A stretch of 64,000 nucleotides of DNA from Gammaproteobacteria bacterium (GTDB lineage Bacteria; Pseudomonadota; Gammaproteobacteria; Pseudomonadales; Azotimanducaceae): positions 19,717 through 83,716 of the forward strand of contig VXYL01000066.1 of the NCBI GenBank assembly GCA_009846005.1, read 5' to 3'. The translations under genes and the position numbers were made by a program. Below, piece by piece: positions 43,848 through 52,850 of this stretch. The notes under the pieces were generated by a model. The model had not been told where the DNA came from. It searched no databases and saw only the letters and a list, made by a program, of their open reading frames with translations. The number at the start of each line of letters is the position of its first letter. Position 1 is the first letter of the stretch.

Positions 43848-45009
43848 ACGGGCACTCGCCGGCGTGCCCGCGCCAATCCCGAGACGGGAGGAGATCCTGG
43901 CGAGGGTGGCGCGTATCGCGCCGATTCTGGATCGCACGGCCGGCGAATCCGAACGCCAGCGGACGCTGTGCACCGAAGCGCTCACGGCGTTGCACGCGAC
44001 CGGTCTGTTTGGCCTTTGGGCACCCACGGAGGTGGGCGGCTACGACGCGGATCTCGTAACCCAGGTGGACGTGCTCGTCGAGGTGGCCCGTGCCGACATG
44101 TCGGCTTGCTGGACGATGATGATCGGCACGACGGTGACCGGCGTGATGGCTGCCGGACTGACCGACGAGGGCCTCACCGAGGTTTTCTCGGGAGAACGAC
44201 TGCCGATTGCCGCCGGATCGCTGAAGTCGTCCGGCCGTGCCGAGCCGGTGTCGGGTGGCTACCGAGTGTCCGGGAGGTGGGGTTTCGGGAGCGGCATCCA
44301 CCATGCCAGTTGGATCGTGGCCAACTGCCTCGTGACCGACGACGGCGAGCCGAGGCAACCCGTCGAGGGGATCTCGCTGGCAGTTCCCATTGCCGACGTC
44401 GAGGTCGAGGATGACTGGCACGTGGCGGGCCTTTGCGGGACCGGTAGCAGCAGCTACTCGGTGACCGACGTGTTCGTCCCCCAGCGGCGCGCCATCCAGG
44501 CGCCGAGGAAACGGGGCAGTTTCTTCAACGCCAACCCGGGACCCCGCCTGCCCATCGAACATGCTGCCGTATCACTGGGCGGTGCCCGCCGCGGCATCGA
44601 CGAAGTCGTTCGCCTAGCCGGATCCAAGCGACGGTTGATGGACCCGGCGACCCTCCGGCACAAGGAGTCGTTCCAGTTGGAACTCGGTGCCCTGGAGGCA
44701 CGCTGGCGGACGTGCGTCGCGGGTGTTCGCGAGAGCGCCGCCGAACTATGGCAGGCCAGGGACGAAGGCCGGCCCATCGACGGCCCGGCGACGAAGCTGA
44801 AGGCCATCTGCGCACACGCCGTCGAGGAGAGCCTCGCGATCGGCGGGCGCGCGTTCCGGCAGGCGGGTGCCTCGGCTGTCCACGAAACCGACGTGCTGCA
44901 ACGGGTCTACCGCGACCTCGCAGTGGCCGCTCAGCATGCGATGGTCTCCGATGCCGCATACGCGGAGTTCGGCAAGGAGCTATTGGCCGAGGTCCCGCGA
45001 AGTATGTAG
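43819..45009 (+). CDS. Acyl-CoA dehydrogenase-fold flavoprotein (flavin-dependent monooxygenase-like)
   Basis: A 396-aa protein of the acyl-CoA dehydrogenase fold. It is closer to the group D flavin monooxygenases/HpaB-HsaA-DszC type than to fatty-acid enzymes: GLFGLWAPTEVGGYDADL, SGRWGFGSGIHHASWIVANC, GTGSSSYSVTDVFVP and a C-terminal HETDVLQRVYRDLAVAAQHA. It lacks the usual C-terminal acyl-CoA-dehydrogenase signature. Such enzymes need a partner flavin reductase, and none is adjacent. GTG 43819 has AGGA upstream and overlaps the amidase gene by 29 bp; GTG 43864 is an alternative. Aromatic or sulfur-compound oxidation is possible. Confidence 0.83.
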   Translation: MASKRRPDTERALAGVPAPIPRREEILARVARIAPILDRTAGESERQRTLCTEALTALHATGLFGLWAPTEVGGYDADLVTQVDVLVEVARADMSACWTMMIGTTVTGVMAAGLTDEGLTEVFSGERLPIAAGSLKSSGRAEPVSGGYRVSGRWGFGSGIHHASWIVANCLVTDDGEPRQPVEGISLAVPIADVEVEDDWHVAGLCGTGSSSYSVTDVFVPQRRAIQAPRKRGSFFNANPGPRLPIEHAAVSLGGARRGIDEVVRLAGSKRRLMDPATLRHKESFQLELGALEARWRTCVAGVRESAAELWQARDEGRPIDGPATKLKAICAHAVEESLAIGGRAFRQAGASAVHETDVLQRVYRDLAVAAQHAMVSDAAYAEFGKELLAEVPRSM

Positions 45010-45020
45010 GACCTCGCTTG

Positions 45021-45614
45021 CTACAGGGCTACGCTTTGGTGCAGGACCAGATCCTTCTCGGAGACTGCCTTGATCAGTTGGCCGAGCTTCTCGACACTAG
45101 GCACGGAAGTTCCGCGTTCGTAGCGTGCGTAGGCGTTGCGGGATTTCACGCCGAGGCGTTGGGCCGCTTGGGCGAGAGAGAGGCCGCTCCGCTCCCGTTG
45201 TCGTCGGAGCACCAATCCGATCATGCCCCGAACGTCCGTTGAGCTAACCTCGAAATCGCCTTCCGCCCCGGGATGCACGACAGCGCTGAATCCTGGCCGG
45301 TTAGCGAGCGACTCAACCAGATCCTTGGCCATCTCAAGGGCTTCCCGTTTGGTGTGCCCCTGCGTCATGGCATCGAGCAACGGTACTTCCACCAGCCAGA
45401 ACTTCCCGTCCTCGTAAACGTTGCCGAACAATCGCATATCAGTCCTGCTCCTGACTCTCTTGATGATCGAATTCGCGAGTTTCTCGTTGATCTCTCGATG
45501 GCGCGGTATCGCTTCCTCGCGTTCTCCGTTCGTCCAGATGTCATGCCGACGTCCGTGACGGAGAAAGACCCATCCGTGGCGACGAAGAGCGCGTTCCAAA
45601 TCGCGACGCTTCAT
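45021..45614 (-). CDS. HicA-HicB toxin-antitoxin joined in one reading frame
   Basis: 197 aa. Residues 1-58 are a HicA mRNA-interferase-type domain (MKRRDLERALRRHGWVFLRH and RRHDIW, with the catalytic His). From residue 60 a HicB antitoxin follows: MRLFGNVYEDGKFWLVEVPL, TQGHTKREALEMAKDLV and a C-terminal HTH (GLSLAQAAQRLGVKSRNAYA). Normally these are two genes. Here no stop separates them, although Met60 (45437) is preceded by AGGAG and could also be a separate HicB start. It is convergent with the flavoprotein gene and lies 43 bp downstream of the Opp permease on the same strand. Whether a fused toxin remains active is unknown. Confidence 0.82.
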   Translation of the reverse strand: MKRRDLERALRRHGWVFLRHGRRHDIWTNGEREEAIPRHREINEKLANSIIKRVRSRTDMRLFGNVYEDGKFWLVEVPLLDAMTQGHTKREALEMAKDLVESLANRPGFSAVVHPGAEGDFEVSSTDVRGMIGLVLRRQRERSGLSLAQAAQRLGVKSRNAYARYERGTSVPSVEKLGQLIKAVSEKDLVLHQSVAL

Positions 45615-45621
45615 TGAGAGG

Positions 45622-45653
45622 ACTATACACGGATACGTGTACGTACAGATCAA
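45622..45653 (-). promoter_or_regulatory. Probable hicAB promoter with palindromic operators
   Basis: Reading the minus strand, TTGATC (45653-45648) and TATAGT (45627-45622) are candidate -35/-10 boxes, with a long 20-bp spacer. Between them lie two palindromes: TGTACGTACA at 45638-45647 and ACACG-N4-CGTGT at 45627-45640, the second touching the -10 box. The ATG follows at 45614. Such palindromes fit binding by the HicB HTH. Confidence 0.5.
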
Positions 45654-45657
45654 CGGG

Positions 45658-46485
45658 CTATGTGGCACTTGAATGCCGCCGGTCCAACGCGTCCCGCAAT
45701 CGGTCTCCCAGAACGTTGAGCGCGAACAGCGTCACGGCGAGCATCGTCGCCGGGAACGCGAGTTGCCAAGGCGCCGAGCGCATCTCCCGCGCCCCGTCGG
45801 CGATCAGGACGCCCCAACTCGTCTGCGGTTCCTGCACGCCGAGCCCGAGGAAGCTCAAGAAACTCTCCGCGATGATCACGCCGGGCACCGTCAGCGTCGC
45901 GTAGACCAACGCCGGTCCGATGACGTTGGGAACGATGTGTCGCTTGATGATGCCGGGGGTGCGGACGCCCATGGCGCGCGCGGCTTCCACGTAGGCTTCG
46001 TTCTTGGCGGCAAGGGTCTGGCCGCGCACGATCCGCGCCAGGTCGAGCCAGGACACCGCCCCGAGAGCTGCGAACAGCAGCACGATGTTGCGGCCGAACA
46101 GCACGACCAGCAGGATCACCAGCAGAATGAAGGGCAGCGCGTAAAGTCCGTCCACCACGCGCATCATGGTCATGTCGGCGGCACCGCCAACGTAGCCGGC
46201 CGTCGCGCCCCAGGGAATGCCGATCAGGCAACTGACGAGGGTCGCGGCGAGAGCGATCACGATGGACAGGCGTGCACCCGTGAGGGTGCGCACGAGCAGG
46301 TCGCGCCCGACGCCGTCGGTACCGAACCAATGGACGGCGCTGGGGGCCGCGTCGATGGCATCCCAGTCGACGGCGTCGATATCCCAGGGCGACAACCACG
46401 GGCCCGTGATTGCCGCCAGCACGACCAGCAGGAGAACGGCGCAGCAGATCCGCGCCAGCGGCGTGCCGAGCAACGCCTCACGCAT
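45658..46485 (-). CDS. ABC transporter permease, OppC/DppC type
   Basis: A 275-aa inner-membrane permease with an N-terminal helix (ICCAVLLLVVLAAITGPWLS) and the binding-protein-dependent permease domain. The ATPase-contacting EAA loop is EAARAMGVRTPGIIKRHIVPN. It should pair with the OppB-type permease encoded upstream (8-bp overlap) and the solute-binding protein before that, importing peptides or similar solutes. No ATPase gene (OppD/OppF) follows; the next gene is hicAB. The ATPases must be elsewhere or shared. Confidence 0.91.
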   Translation of the reverse strand: MREALLGTPLARICCAVLLLVVLAAITGPWLSPWDIDAVDWDAIDAAPSAVHWFGTDGVGRDLLVRTLTGARLSIVIALAATLVSCLIGIPWGATAGYVGGAADMTMMRVVDGLYALPFILLVILLVVLFGRNIVLLFAALGAVSWLDLARIVRGQTLAAKNEAYVEAARAMGVRTPGIIKRHIVPNVIGPALVYATLTVPGVIIAESFLSFLGLGVQEPQTSWGVLIADGAREMRSAPWQLAFPATMLAVTLFALNVLGDRLRDALDRRHSSAT

Positions 46486-47395
46486 GGCGGATCCTCGGGT
46501 CGAGTCTCGCGTAGCAGAGATCGACCAGCAGGTTGAAGCCGAGCACCAGGGCGGCGTAGACGACGACGGCGCCGGTGACCAGCGTGTAGTCGCGGTTCAG
46601 GGCGCCCTGCACGAAGTAACGGCCGAGACCCGGCAACGAGAACACCTCCTCGATCACCATGGAACCGGCGAGCAGGCCAGCGGCCGCGGGACCGAGAAAC
46701 GACACCACGGGCAGCAGTGCGCTTGGTAGCACATGGCGCGTGACGAGGCGGAAGCGGCCAAGACCCTTGGCCCGGGCCGTCACGACGTGGGGGCGGCTGA
46801 GCACTTCCAGGACGCTGCCCCGGGTCAGTCGCATGAACGCGGCCGCATATGGCAACGCCAGGGTGATCGCTGGCAGCACGAAGTGCTTCCAAGTGGCATA
46901 GCCGCCGGCCGGGAACCAGCCGAGCGAAACCGCGAACAGGAGGACCAGCACGGGTGCGACGACGATGGGCGGCAGGGCGAGGCCGAGCGTGGCGCCGAGG
47001 ACCAGCAGTCGGTCCCGTGGCCCGTCCCGGCTGAGTGCCGCGAACGTGCCTCCCGCGACACCCATTGCCAGCGCCAATGACAGCGCCGCCAGGCCGACAC
47101 CGACGCTGATCGGCAGCCCCATGCCGATCAACTCGTTGACCGAGAAGTCCTTCTGCCTGAACGATGGTCCGAGGTCGCCGCTCAACAAGTTGACCACGTA
47201 GCGGCCGTACTGGAGGAGCAACGGTTGGTCGAGGTCGTAGGCGGCGCGCAGGTTGGCTTCCACCTCCGCCGGCAGTCGGCGTTCCCCGTCGAACGGCCCG
47301 CCCGGGGCGAGGCGGACCAGAAAGAACGTCACCGTCACCACCGCCCAGAGGGTTACGACCGCAAAGGCCAGCCTCCGGAGCAGGTAGTACCTCAT
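46478..47395 (-). CDS. ABC transporter permease, OppB/DppB type
   Basis: A 305-aa permease beginning MRYYLLRRLAFAVVTLWAVV, the typical OppB/DppB N terminus, with six membrane helices. The EAA loop is TARAKGLGRFRLVTRHVLPS. The C-terminal EEVFSLPGLGRYFVQGALNR is strongly conserved in this family. It starts 3 bp after the stop of the solute-binding protein gene and overlaps the OppC gene by 8 bp. Confidence 0.92.
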   Translation of the reverse strand: MRYYLLRRLAFAVVTLWAVVTVTFFLVRLAPGGPFDGERRLPAEVEANLRAAYDLDQPLLLQYGRYVVNLLSGDLGPSFRQKDFSVNELIGMGLPISVGVGLAALSLALAMGVAGGTFAALSRDGPRDRLLVLGATLGLALPPIVVAPVLVLLFAVSLGWFPAGGYATWKHFVLPAITLALPYAAAFMRLTRGSVLEVLSRPHVVTARAKGLGRFRLVTRHVLPSALLPVVSFLGPAAAGLLAGSMVIEEVFSLPGLGRYFVQGALNRDYTLVTGAVVVYAALVLGFNLLVDLCYARLDPRIRHA

Positions 47396-47398
47396 GGG

Positions 47399-48961
47399 TC
47401 AGTCGTGCTCGCGAATCCCGAGGTACCTCGCCGGGTGCACGTTGCGGGCGTTGGTCCGCCACCCAGTTATTCGGGGACTCACCAGGCTGCGGATGGTGAC
47501 GGCGTAGAGCGGCACCACCGGGTCGTGGTCCAGCGCTGCGACTTCCGCCTGGCGGAGCAGGCCAAGCCGCGCCTCGAGTCGCGCGGTACGTTTTGCGCGT
47601 TCCATCAGGGCGTCGACCTCGGCGTTGGCGAAACGCCCGTAGTTCACGTCGCCAGTCGAGGACATGAGGAGCTCCAGGTAGTGCTCCGGATTGTTCTCGC
47701 CGAACCAGCCGGCCTGGGCGACTTGGAAGTTGCCCTGGCGAAGTTCCGCGAAATGGGCGTTCAACTCGGCATGGTGCAAGGCGGTTTCGACGCCGATCGC
47801 CTTCCACATCGCGGCGATGGCGACCTGGACATTCTTGCTGTCGGCACCGGCGATGTAGCGCAGGGTCACCTGCAGCGGGTTGTCGCTGTTGTAGCCGGCT
47901 TCGGCGAGTAGTTGGCGGGCCGCGTCCTGGTCCACGGCGCGCGGCGCGACGGCGCTTGAGTAGTTCTCAACCATGGGCGGAACGAACGACGCGCTGGGCA
48001 CCTCGCCGCTTTCGAGTACCCGGCCGGTCAGGATCTTGCGGTCGATCGCCAGCGCGAGGGCGCGGCGTAACCGCGCGTCGTCGAAGGGTGGTTCGGTGAC
48101 GTTGAACACCAGGTACATGATCGACAGCAGCGGGAAGAGGTGGATGTGGTCTGCCATCTCCTGTTTCAGCCAGCCGATTTCGCCGGGCGGAAAGTCGCCG
48201 ACGATGTCCAGTTCGTCGTTGCGGTAGCGGTTGTAGGCGGCGTTGCGGTCGGCCGTGGGATAGTAGGTAACCGCCTTTAGCCGGACGTTCGCGGCATCGC
48301 GGAAGTGCGGGTTCTTCTCGGCACGAACGAAGCCTTGGGGTTGCCATTCGTCGAGTACGAAAGCCCCATTGGTGACCATGTTGCCGGGTTTGACCCAATC
48401 GTCGCCGAGTTCCTCGACGACGTGTTTCGGCACCGGGTAGCCGGTGGGATAGATCAGCCGTTCCGCGAAGAACGGGAACGGCTTGGCGAGCCGGATCTCG
48501 AGCAGGTGCGTACCGAGTGCCCGGACGGCGAGTTCGTCGAGGGATGCCTTGCCGGCGTTGACCGATGCCGCGCCGTTGATGGCGTAGAGAAAGTAGGCGA
48601 GGCTCGCGGCCGTGGCCGGGTCGAACAGGCGTCGGAAGGAGAATACGAAGTCGGCAGCCGTTACGGGTACGCCATCGGACCAGCGTGCGTCCTCGCGCAG
48701 TTGGAAAGTCCATGTCAGGCCGTCTTCGGACACGCGCCAACTCTTGGCCGCCCCCGGAACGACGCGGCCGTCGGCATCGTGGGCTGTCAGCCCCTCGAAG
48801 AGGTCCGCGAGGATCTTTTCCTCGAGATTCAGGTTGTAGCGGTGCGGATCCAGGGTCAGCGGCTCGCCGCCGTTGCCGATGTGCAGTTCCGCGGCATGGG
48901 CCGAGGCAGCGAGCAACGTGACGCAGACGACGGGCATCGCATGCAGTAAGCCTGCAACCAT
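47399..48961 (-). CDS. Peptide ABC transporter substrate-binding protein (OppA/SBP family 5)
   Basis: About 520 aa. A signal peptide (MVAGLLHAMPVVCVTLLAAS, cleavage near AHA-AEL) leads to a family 5 binding protein: GNGGEPLTLDPHRYNLNLEE, LTWTFQLREDARWSDGVPVT and RALALAIDRKILTG. It captures oligopeptides or related solutes in the periplasm for the two downstream permeases. The ATG at 48961 has AGGGA at good spacing; the frame is open much further upstream, but that part is antisense to nothing convincing. No lipobox, so it is soluble rather than lipid-anchored. Confidence 0.92.
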   Translation of the reverse strand: MVAGLLHAMPVVCVTLLAASAHAAELHIGNGGEPLTLDPHRYNLNLEEKILADLFEGLTAHDADGRVVPGAAKSWRVSEDGLTWTFQLREDARWSDGVPVTAADFVFSFRRLFDPATAASLAYFLYAINGAASVNAGKASLDELAVRALGTHLLEIRLAKPFPFFAERLIYPTGYPVPKHVVEELGDDWVKPGNMVTNGAFVLDEWQPQGFVRAEKNPHFRDAANVRLKAVTYYPTADRNAAYNRYRNDELDIVGDFPPGEIGWLKQEMADHIHLFPLLSIMYLVFNVTEPPFDDARLRRALALAIDRKILTGRVLESGEVPSASFVPPMVENYSSAVAPRAVDQDAARQLLAEAGYNSDNPLQVTLRYIAGADSKNVQVAIAAMWKAIGVETALHHAELNAHFAELRQGNFQVAQAGWFGENNPEHYLELLMSSTGDVNYGRFANAEVDALMERAKRTARLEARLGLLRQAEVAALDHDPVVPLYAVTIRSLVSPRITGWRTNARNVHPARYLGIREHD

Positions 48962-49001
48962 TTGAATTCCCTGAATGAATCGACTCACGGGGTGGACGAT
49001 T

Positions 49002-49427
49002 TCAGTCTGGGTCGTCGTCGTGATCCCAGGCGCGCTGCATGTGCAGGAAGGTGAACGAGGCGGTCCAGGCGATGAGGACCAGCCCGGCCAGGCCCTCGGT
49101 CCCGGTGATCGCCCGCAGTGGTCCCGACGGGAACTCGTCGCCGAGACCAAGCGTGGTGTAGGCCGAGGCGGAGAAGTAGATGCAACCGGAAACCGACGGG
49201 TCGGACACGGCGCCGAACATGGTTCCGGACATGAGGTAGTAGGCCATGCCGAAAATCCAGATCTCTGCGACATGGACGACGAGCATCGCCACGACGAAGG
49301 ACAACACGCCCACGGGTCGACCGTCGAGGCGCGGGGACCGGTACAGCCGGCGCATGGCCGCGTAGTGGATGACCACGCAGGTCCCGGTCAGGGCGGCCGC
49401 GATGCCGTAGGCCATTACTTCGATCAT
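49002..49427 (-). CDS. Small potassium-channel-like protein (ion-channel pore domain)
   Basis: A 141-aa membrane protein with three to four hydrophobic segments. The selectivity-filter region SASAYTTLGLGDEFP lies between the last two helices. TLGLGD departs from the usual T-V-G-Y-G-D of potassium channels but matches the bacterial Ion_trans_2 group with GLGD filters. No regulatory domain is attached. It is upstream of the Opp genes on the same strand (40 bp) and divergent from glucokinase. Ion selectivity cannot be assumed. Confidence 0.78.
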   Translation of the reverse strand: MIEVMAYGIAAALTGTCVVIHYAAMRRLYRSPRLDGRPVGVLSFVVAMLVVHVAEIWIFGMAYYLMSGTMFGAVSDPSVSGCIYFSASAYTTLGLGDEFPSGPLRAITGTEGLAGLVLIAWTASFTFLHMQRAWDHDDDPD

Positions 49428-49553
49428 GGGATCCCCCTGCTGAACGAGTATGGCACATCGACACGACCGGTCCGCCCAAGGGGTCGCTGCTACAATCGCC
49501 GTCCGTTAAGCGGTCCCGTCAAGACATTGCCCACGGTCCCCGGTCCCCGAACA

Positions 49554-50486
49554 GTGATCCTCGCCGGCGACATCGGCGGCACCAACGCCCGTTTCGGCTG
49601 CTACGCCGACGGAGAACGGGTCGGCGTCGCCGAACTCGACGCCGAGGCCTTCCCAAACGGCGAGGAACTGCTCGCCGCCGCGTTGGCCGAACTGCCTCCG
49701 CGCACCATCGACGCCTGCTGTCTCGCGGTGGCGGGACCGGTTTTCGGTGACGAAGCGAAGCTGACCAACATCGACATCGCGTTCTCCCGGACCGGCATCG
49801 AAGCGGCAACGGGCGCATCGGCGGTCGCCCTGGTCAACGACATGGTCGCGCTGGGAAGCGCGGTCAGCGGGTTGCCCGACGACCGGTTCGAGTTGCTGAG
49901 CGGGGAGCCCCGGGATGGTGTGAAGTGCGTACTTGCGGCGGGCACGGGGCTCGGCATGGTCGTCGTGGCGGACGGCAAGTGCCTTCCATCCGAGGGAGGT
50001 CATGCGCGCATTGCCCCGGTGGGAGCCTTCGAGCGGGAGTTGATCAGCTTCTCGGAATCGGAAGTCGAGCTCCATGGCGGCGTCCTCGCTTGGGAGCACT
50101 ACCTTTCGGGTCGCGGTGTCGAGGCCCTTTACCGGGCCGTCTGTGCCGTTTGGGGTGCCAAACCGGAGTGGTTCGATGCGGAGAGAATCACGCGCCGGGG
50201 ACTCGCGGTGGAGGATCCCGTCTGCCACACCACGGTGGAGACCTGGGCCGGCATGCTCGCCACGGCGGCAGGTGGCCTTGCGGTGACATCGTTATCGTTC
50301 GGAGGCGTCTACCTGGGCGGGTCGATTCCGGTGGCAGTCGCCGAGTTTCTCCGGGGGGCGCTGTTCAGGCGGCGTTTCGAGGACGCGGCGTGGGCAGCCG
50401 ACTATCTGAAGGAAATCCCAATTTACCTCGTCGCGGATCCCCTCGCTGGACTCGACGGCGCGCACTTGATTGCCGCGGAACGTTGA
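49554..50486 (+). CDS. glk: Glucokinase (Glk family)
   Basis: About 310 aa. The ATP phosphate loop is ILAGDIGGTNARFGCY at the N terminus. CCLAVAGPVFGDEAKLTNID and LVNDMVALGSAVSGLP contain the conserved Asn-Asp catalytic region. LAAGTGLGMVVV and SEGGHARIAPVG bind glucose and metal. It ends with the usual YLGGSIPVAVAEFL block. It phosphorylates glucose with ATP in the cytoplasm. GTG 49554 gives the shortest canonical N terminus; TTG 49527 would add nine residues. No sugar transporter or Entner-Doudoroff gene is next to it. Confidence 0.9.
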   Translation: MILAGDIGGTNARFGCYADGERVGVAELDAEAFPNGEELLAAALAELPPRTIDACCLAVAGPVFGDEAKLTNIDIAFSRTGIEAATGASAVALVNDMVALGSAVSGLPDDRFELLSGEPRDGVKCVLAAGTGLGMVVVADGKCLPSEGGHARIAPVGAFERELISFSESEVELHGGVLAWEHYLSGRGVEALYRAVCAVWGAKPEWFDAERITRRGLAVEDPVCHTTVETWAGMLATAAGGLAVTSLSFGGVYLGGSIPVAVAEFLRGALFRRRFEDAAWAADYLKEIPIYLVADPLAGLDGAHLIAAER

Positions 50487-50510
50487 GCGGAATACGAACA
50501 GGAGCACATC

Positions 50511-51557
50511 ATGAAGGTAAGCATCGGCATCGGCGGCGCCGCTTCGGGTGGCCGCCGCGACGACTTCCAGGACAACGTCGAGTTCGTCGTCGAGGCGGAG
50601 AAACTCGGCGTCGACACCGTCTGGTCCGCCGAAGCGTGGGGACAAGACGCCATCGCGCCGCTCGCCTACCTAGCGGCCCGCACCGAACGCATCCGTCTCG
50701 GTACCGGCATCATGCAGATCAGCGCCCGCACACCCAGCATGACGGCGATGACGGCGCTCACCATGGCGTCGATCTCGGGCGAGAGGTTCATCCTCGGCCT
50801 CGGTGCCAGCGGTCCGCAGGTGGTCGAGGGCCTGCAGGGCAGACCGTTCAAAGCGCCGTTGACGCGCATGCGCGAGACCGTCGACATCGTCAAGCTGGCC
50901 TTCGCCGGCGAACGCATCGCCTACCAGGGCCGCTACCACCAACTGCCGCTGCCAGGCGGCGAAGGCAAGGCCCTGCGCCTCGCCCAACCCGGCAACGATC
51001 GCATCCCCATCTATCTGGCGACCCTTGGTCCGAACGCGCTTCGCTACACGGGCGAGGCGGCGGACGGCTGGCTTGGCACGTCGTTCACGCCGGAGCACGC
51101 CGACGCCCACCTCGACCCCATTCGTGCGGGGGCGGAAGCTGCAGGCCGCAGATTGTCCGACATCGACATCCAGGTTGGCGGCACCGTGGCCTTCGGCGAT
51201 GCCGAGGCGCTGGCCGAGCCCATGAAGGCCGGCCTCGCATTCACCTTGGGCGCCATGGGTTCGGCACGGACCAACTTCTACAACGACGCCTTCAAACGCG
51301 GCGGCTGGGACGCCGTGGCCCGGGAGTCCCAGTCGCTCTGGGTGGCCGGCAAACGCGACCAGGCAACAGCGGTCATCCCCACGGAGATGGTGCTGCAGGC
51401 GAACCTGCTCGGCAGCGACGCGGAGGTTCGCGACCGCCTGCGAGTCTACCGGGACGCGGGTGTCACGACGGTGCGGCTGGCACCGGCGGGACGGGACGTG
51501 AGGTCGCGGCTTGACACCTTGTCTCGAGCGATGGATCTCGTCGGCAGCCTCGACTGA
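50511..51557 (+). CDS. LLM class flavin-dependent oxidoreductase
   Basis: A 348-aa bacterial-luciferase-like TIM barrel. It opens MKVSIGIGGAASGGRRDDFQ. EKLGVDTVWSAEAWGQDA, RIRLGTGIMQISARTPSMTA and GERFILGLGASGPQVVEGLQ are the family's flavin/F420-binding strands. PIYLATLGPNALRYTGEAAD is typical of F420- or FMN-dependent members. Its role (oxidation of an unknown xenobiotic or metabolite) cannot be specified; no F420-synthesis gene is in the window. ATG 50511 is 24 bp after the glucokinase stop, close enough for cotranscription. Confidence 0.9.
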   Translation: MKVSIGIGGAASGGRRDDFQDNVEFVVEAEKLGVDTVWSAEAWGQDAIAPLAYLAARTERIRLGTGIMQISARTPSMTAMTALTMASISGERFILGLGASGPQVVEGLQGRPFKAPLTRMRETVDIVKLAFAGERIAYQGRYHQLPLPGGEGKALRLAQPGNDRIPIYLATLGPNALRYTGEAADGWLGTSFTPEHADAHLDPIRAGAEAAGRRLSDIDIQVGGTVAFGDAEALAEPMKAGLAFTLGAMGSARTNFYNDAFKRGGWDAVARESQSLWVAGKRDQATAVIPTEMVLQANLLGSDAEVRDRLRVYRDAGVTTVRLAPAGRDVRSRLDTLSRAMDLVGSLD

Positions 51558-51605
51558 CGCGTTGGCCCGACCGTTTTCGCCGCCGTTCAGCGGCCGTTGA
51601 GGCGG

Positions 51606-52850
51606 TCAAACCACTATGCCAGCGACCGCCACCGTCCGACGGATGCACACGGCCGTCAGCACACCGGTTCCGACGACGCCAAGAACCAGCCCCGCAGTGA
51701 CTGGCACGGGCCATTCGATGAACAATGTCATCAATGCCGACCACACGACAAGGAAAACCGGTAGCGCCATCGACAACACGTACCGGGCTGACCCCACTGG
51801 CACCAGCCTGATCCGTGCAAACATGACCAGGACCTGCAGGAAGATGGCGGCCTGAACCAACAACAGCATGTTGGCGAGCGCGCTAGGCTTTGAACCGGGT
51901 GCCAAGACACAGGCGCTGACCAATCCCGCCGGCAGCCACCCTAGCGTTCGTAACAGGACCATATTGGCGCACCAACGCCCAAGATCCGAACGGGACTCCG
52001 CCGCACCCACTAGCCAGTAAAGATGAACGACCCGGTGAAGGTTGTCGCAGAGAAATAGGGTACGCGGGGCGGCAACGGACACGCACGCGATCACGAACAT
52101 GAGCGTCTCGATGAAGCCCAAGTCGACGTTGAGCAGAACTAGCGCAACGCCGACTAGGATGGTGCTGTACGCGAGTTCCTTGACTACTGGTCTGCCGTAC
52201 GAGGCGTAAGGTACCAGCGAGCCCCGGGGCTGTTGAAGACTCCGGACTGCAAACGGTTCAGAGACCGGTGCTGGCCGGAAGTGCGGGGAGTTGAGGCTTC
52301 GTTTGATGAGTCCCAGGACGAAACCCGACAAGACCAGCGTCAGGACCTGCACCCAGGGCTCTGAGAGCAACCTGAAGAACGAGTCGTGCAGGCCAAAGAA
52401 GGTCGCGAACAATATAAAGGTGCTGCAGGCCAAAACGACGAGCCCGACCACGGCAATTGGGGGGCGACCGACGCCGAGCAGAAACGCATACGTGAAAGTG
52501 GACCCCGCGAGCAAAGCCGGTCCCACTGCGGGCGTCGGGTTGCCCGCCAACATGGACAGCGTTGCGCAACCCACGGCGACGATGCACAGGAACGCGGTAA
52601 CCATGGTGAACAGCGAGTTGACGTAGCTGGGCGTCAGGTTTCGGTTCGGCCAACTCGCGAGTGCCGTCGCGCCGGCACCGACGAGCCATCCGCAGATTGC
52701 GAGCACCCATACCGACGTGCCGTTGCCGGCCAAAGCCGGTGTGCCGTCCCAGCGTGGAATGACCACCAGGGTCGCGACGAACGCGGCCACCGCCGAGAGG
52801 GCCCACCACCAACCGCGGAGGAACGAACGCAAGAGGAGTGCGGCTCTCAT
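51606..52850 (-). CDS. ABC exporter membrane protein, partner of the adjacent ATPase
   Basis: A 414-aa hydrophobic protein with about ten to twelve membrane helices in two halves, separated by a hydrophilic stretch near residues 185-215. It has no recognisable catalytic domain. It overlaps the ABC ATPase stop by 4 bp, and a YtrA-type GntR regulator heads the operon. This is the standard layout GntR-ATPase-membrane protein of the YtrABC/BcrAB-like exporters, often involved in antibiotic or cell-envelope stress responses. Sequence similarity to a named permease family is not obvious from reading, so the assignment rests on context. Confidence 0.75.
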   Translation of the reverse strand: MRAALLLRSFLRGWWWALSAVAAFVATLVVIPRWDGTPALAGNGTSVWVLAICGWLVGAGATALASWPNRNLTPSYVNSLFTMVTAFLCIVAVGCATLSMLAGNPTPAVGPALLAGSTFTYAFLLGVGRPPIAVVGLVVLACSTFILFATFFGLHDSFFRLLSEPWVQVLTLVLSGFVLGLIKRSLNSPHFRPAPVSEPFAVRSLQQPRGSLVPYASYGRPVVKELAYSTILVGVALVLLNVDLGFIETLMFVIACVSVAAPRTLFLCDNLHRVVHLYWLVGAAESRSDLGRWCANMVLLRTLGWLPAGLVSACVLAPGSKPSALANMLLLVQAAIFLQVLVMFARIRLVPVGSARYVLSMALPVFLVVWSALMTLFIEWPVPVTAGLVLGVVGTGVLTAVCIRRTVAVAGIVV

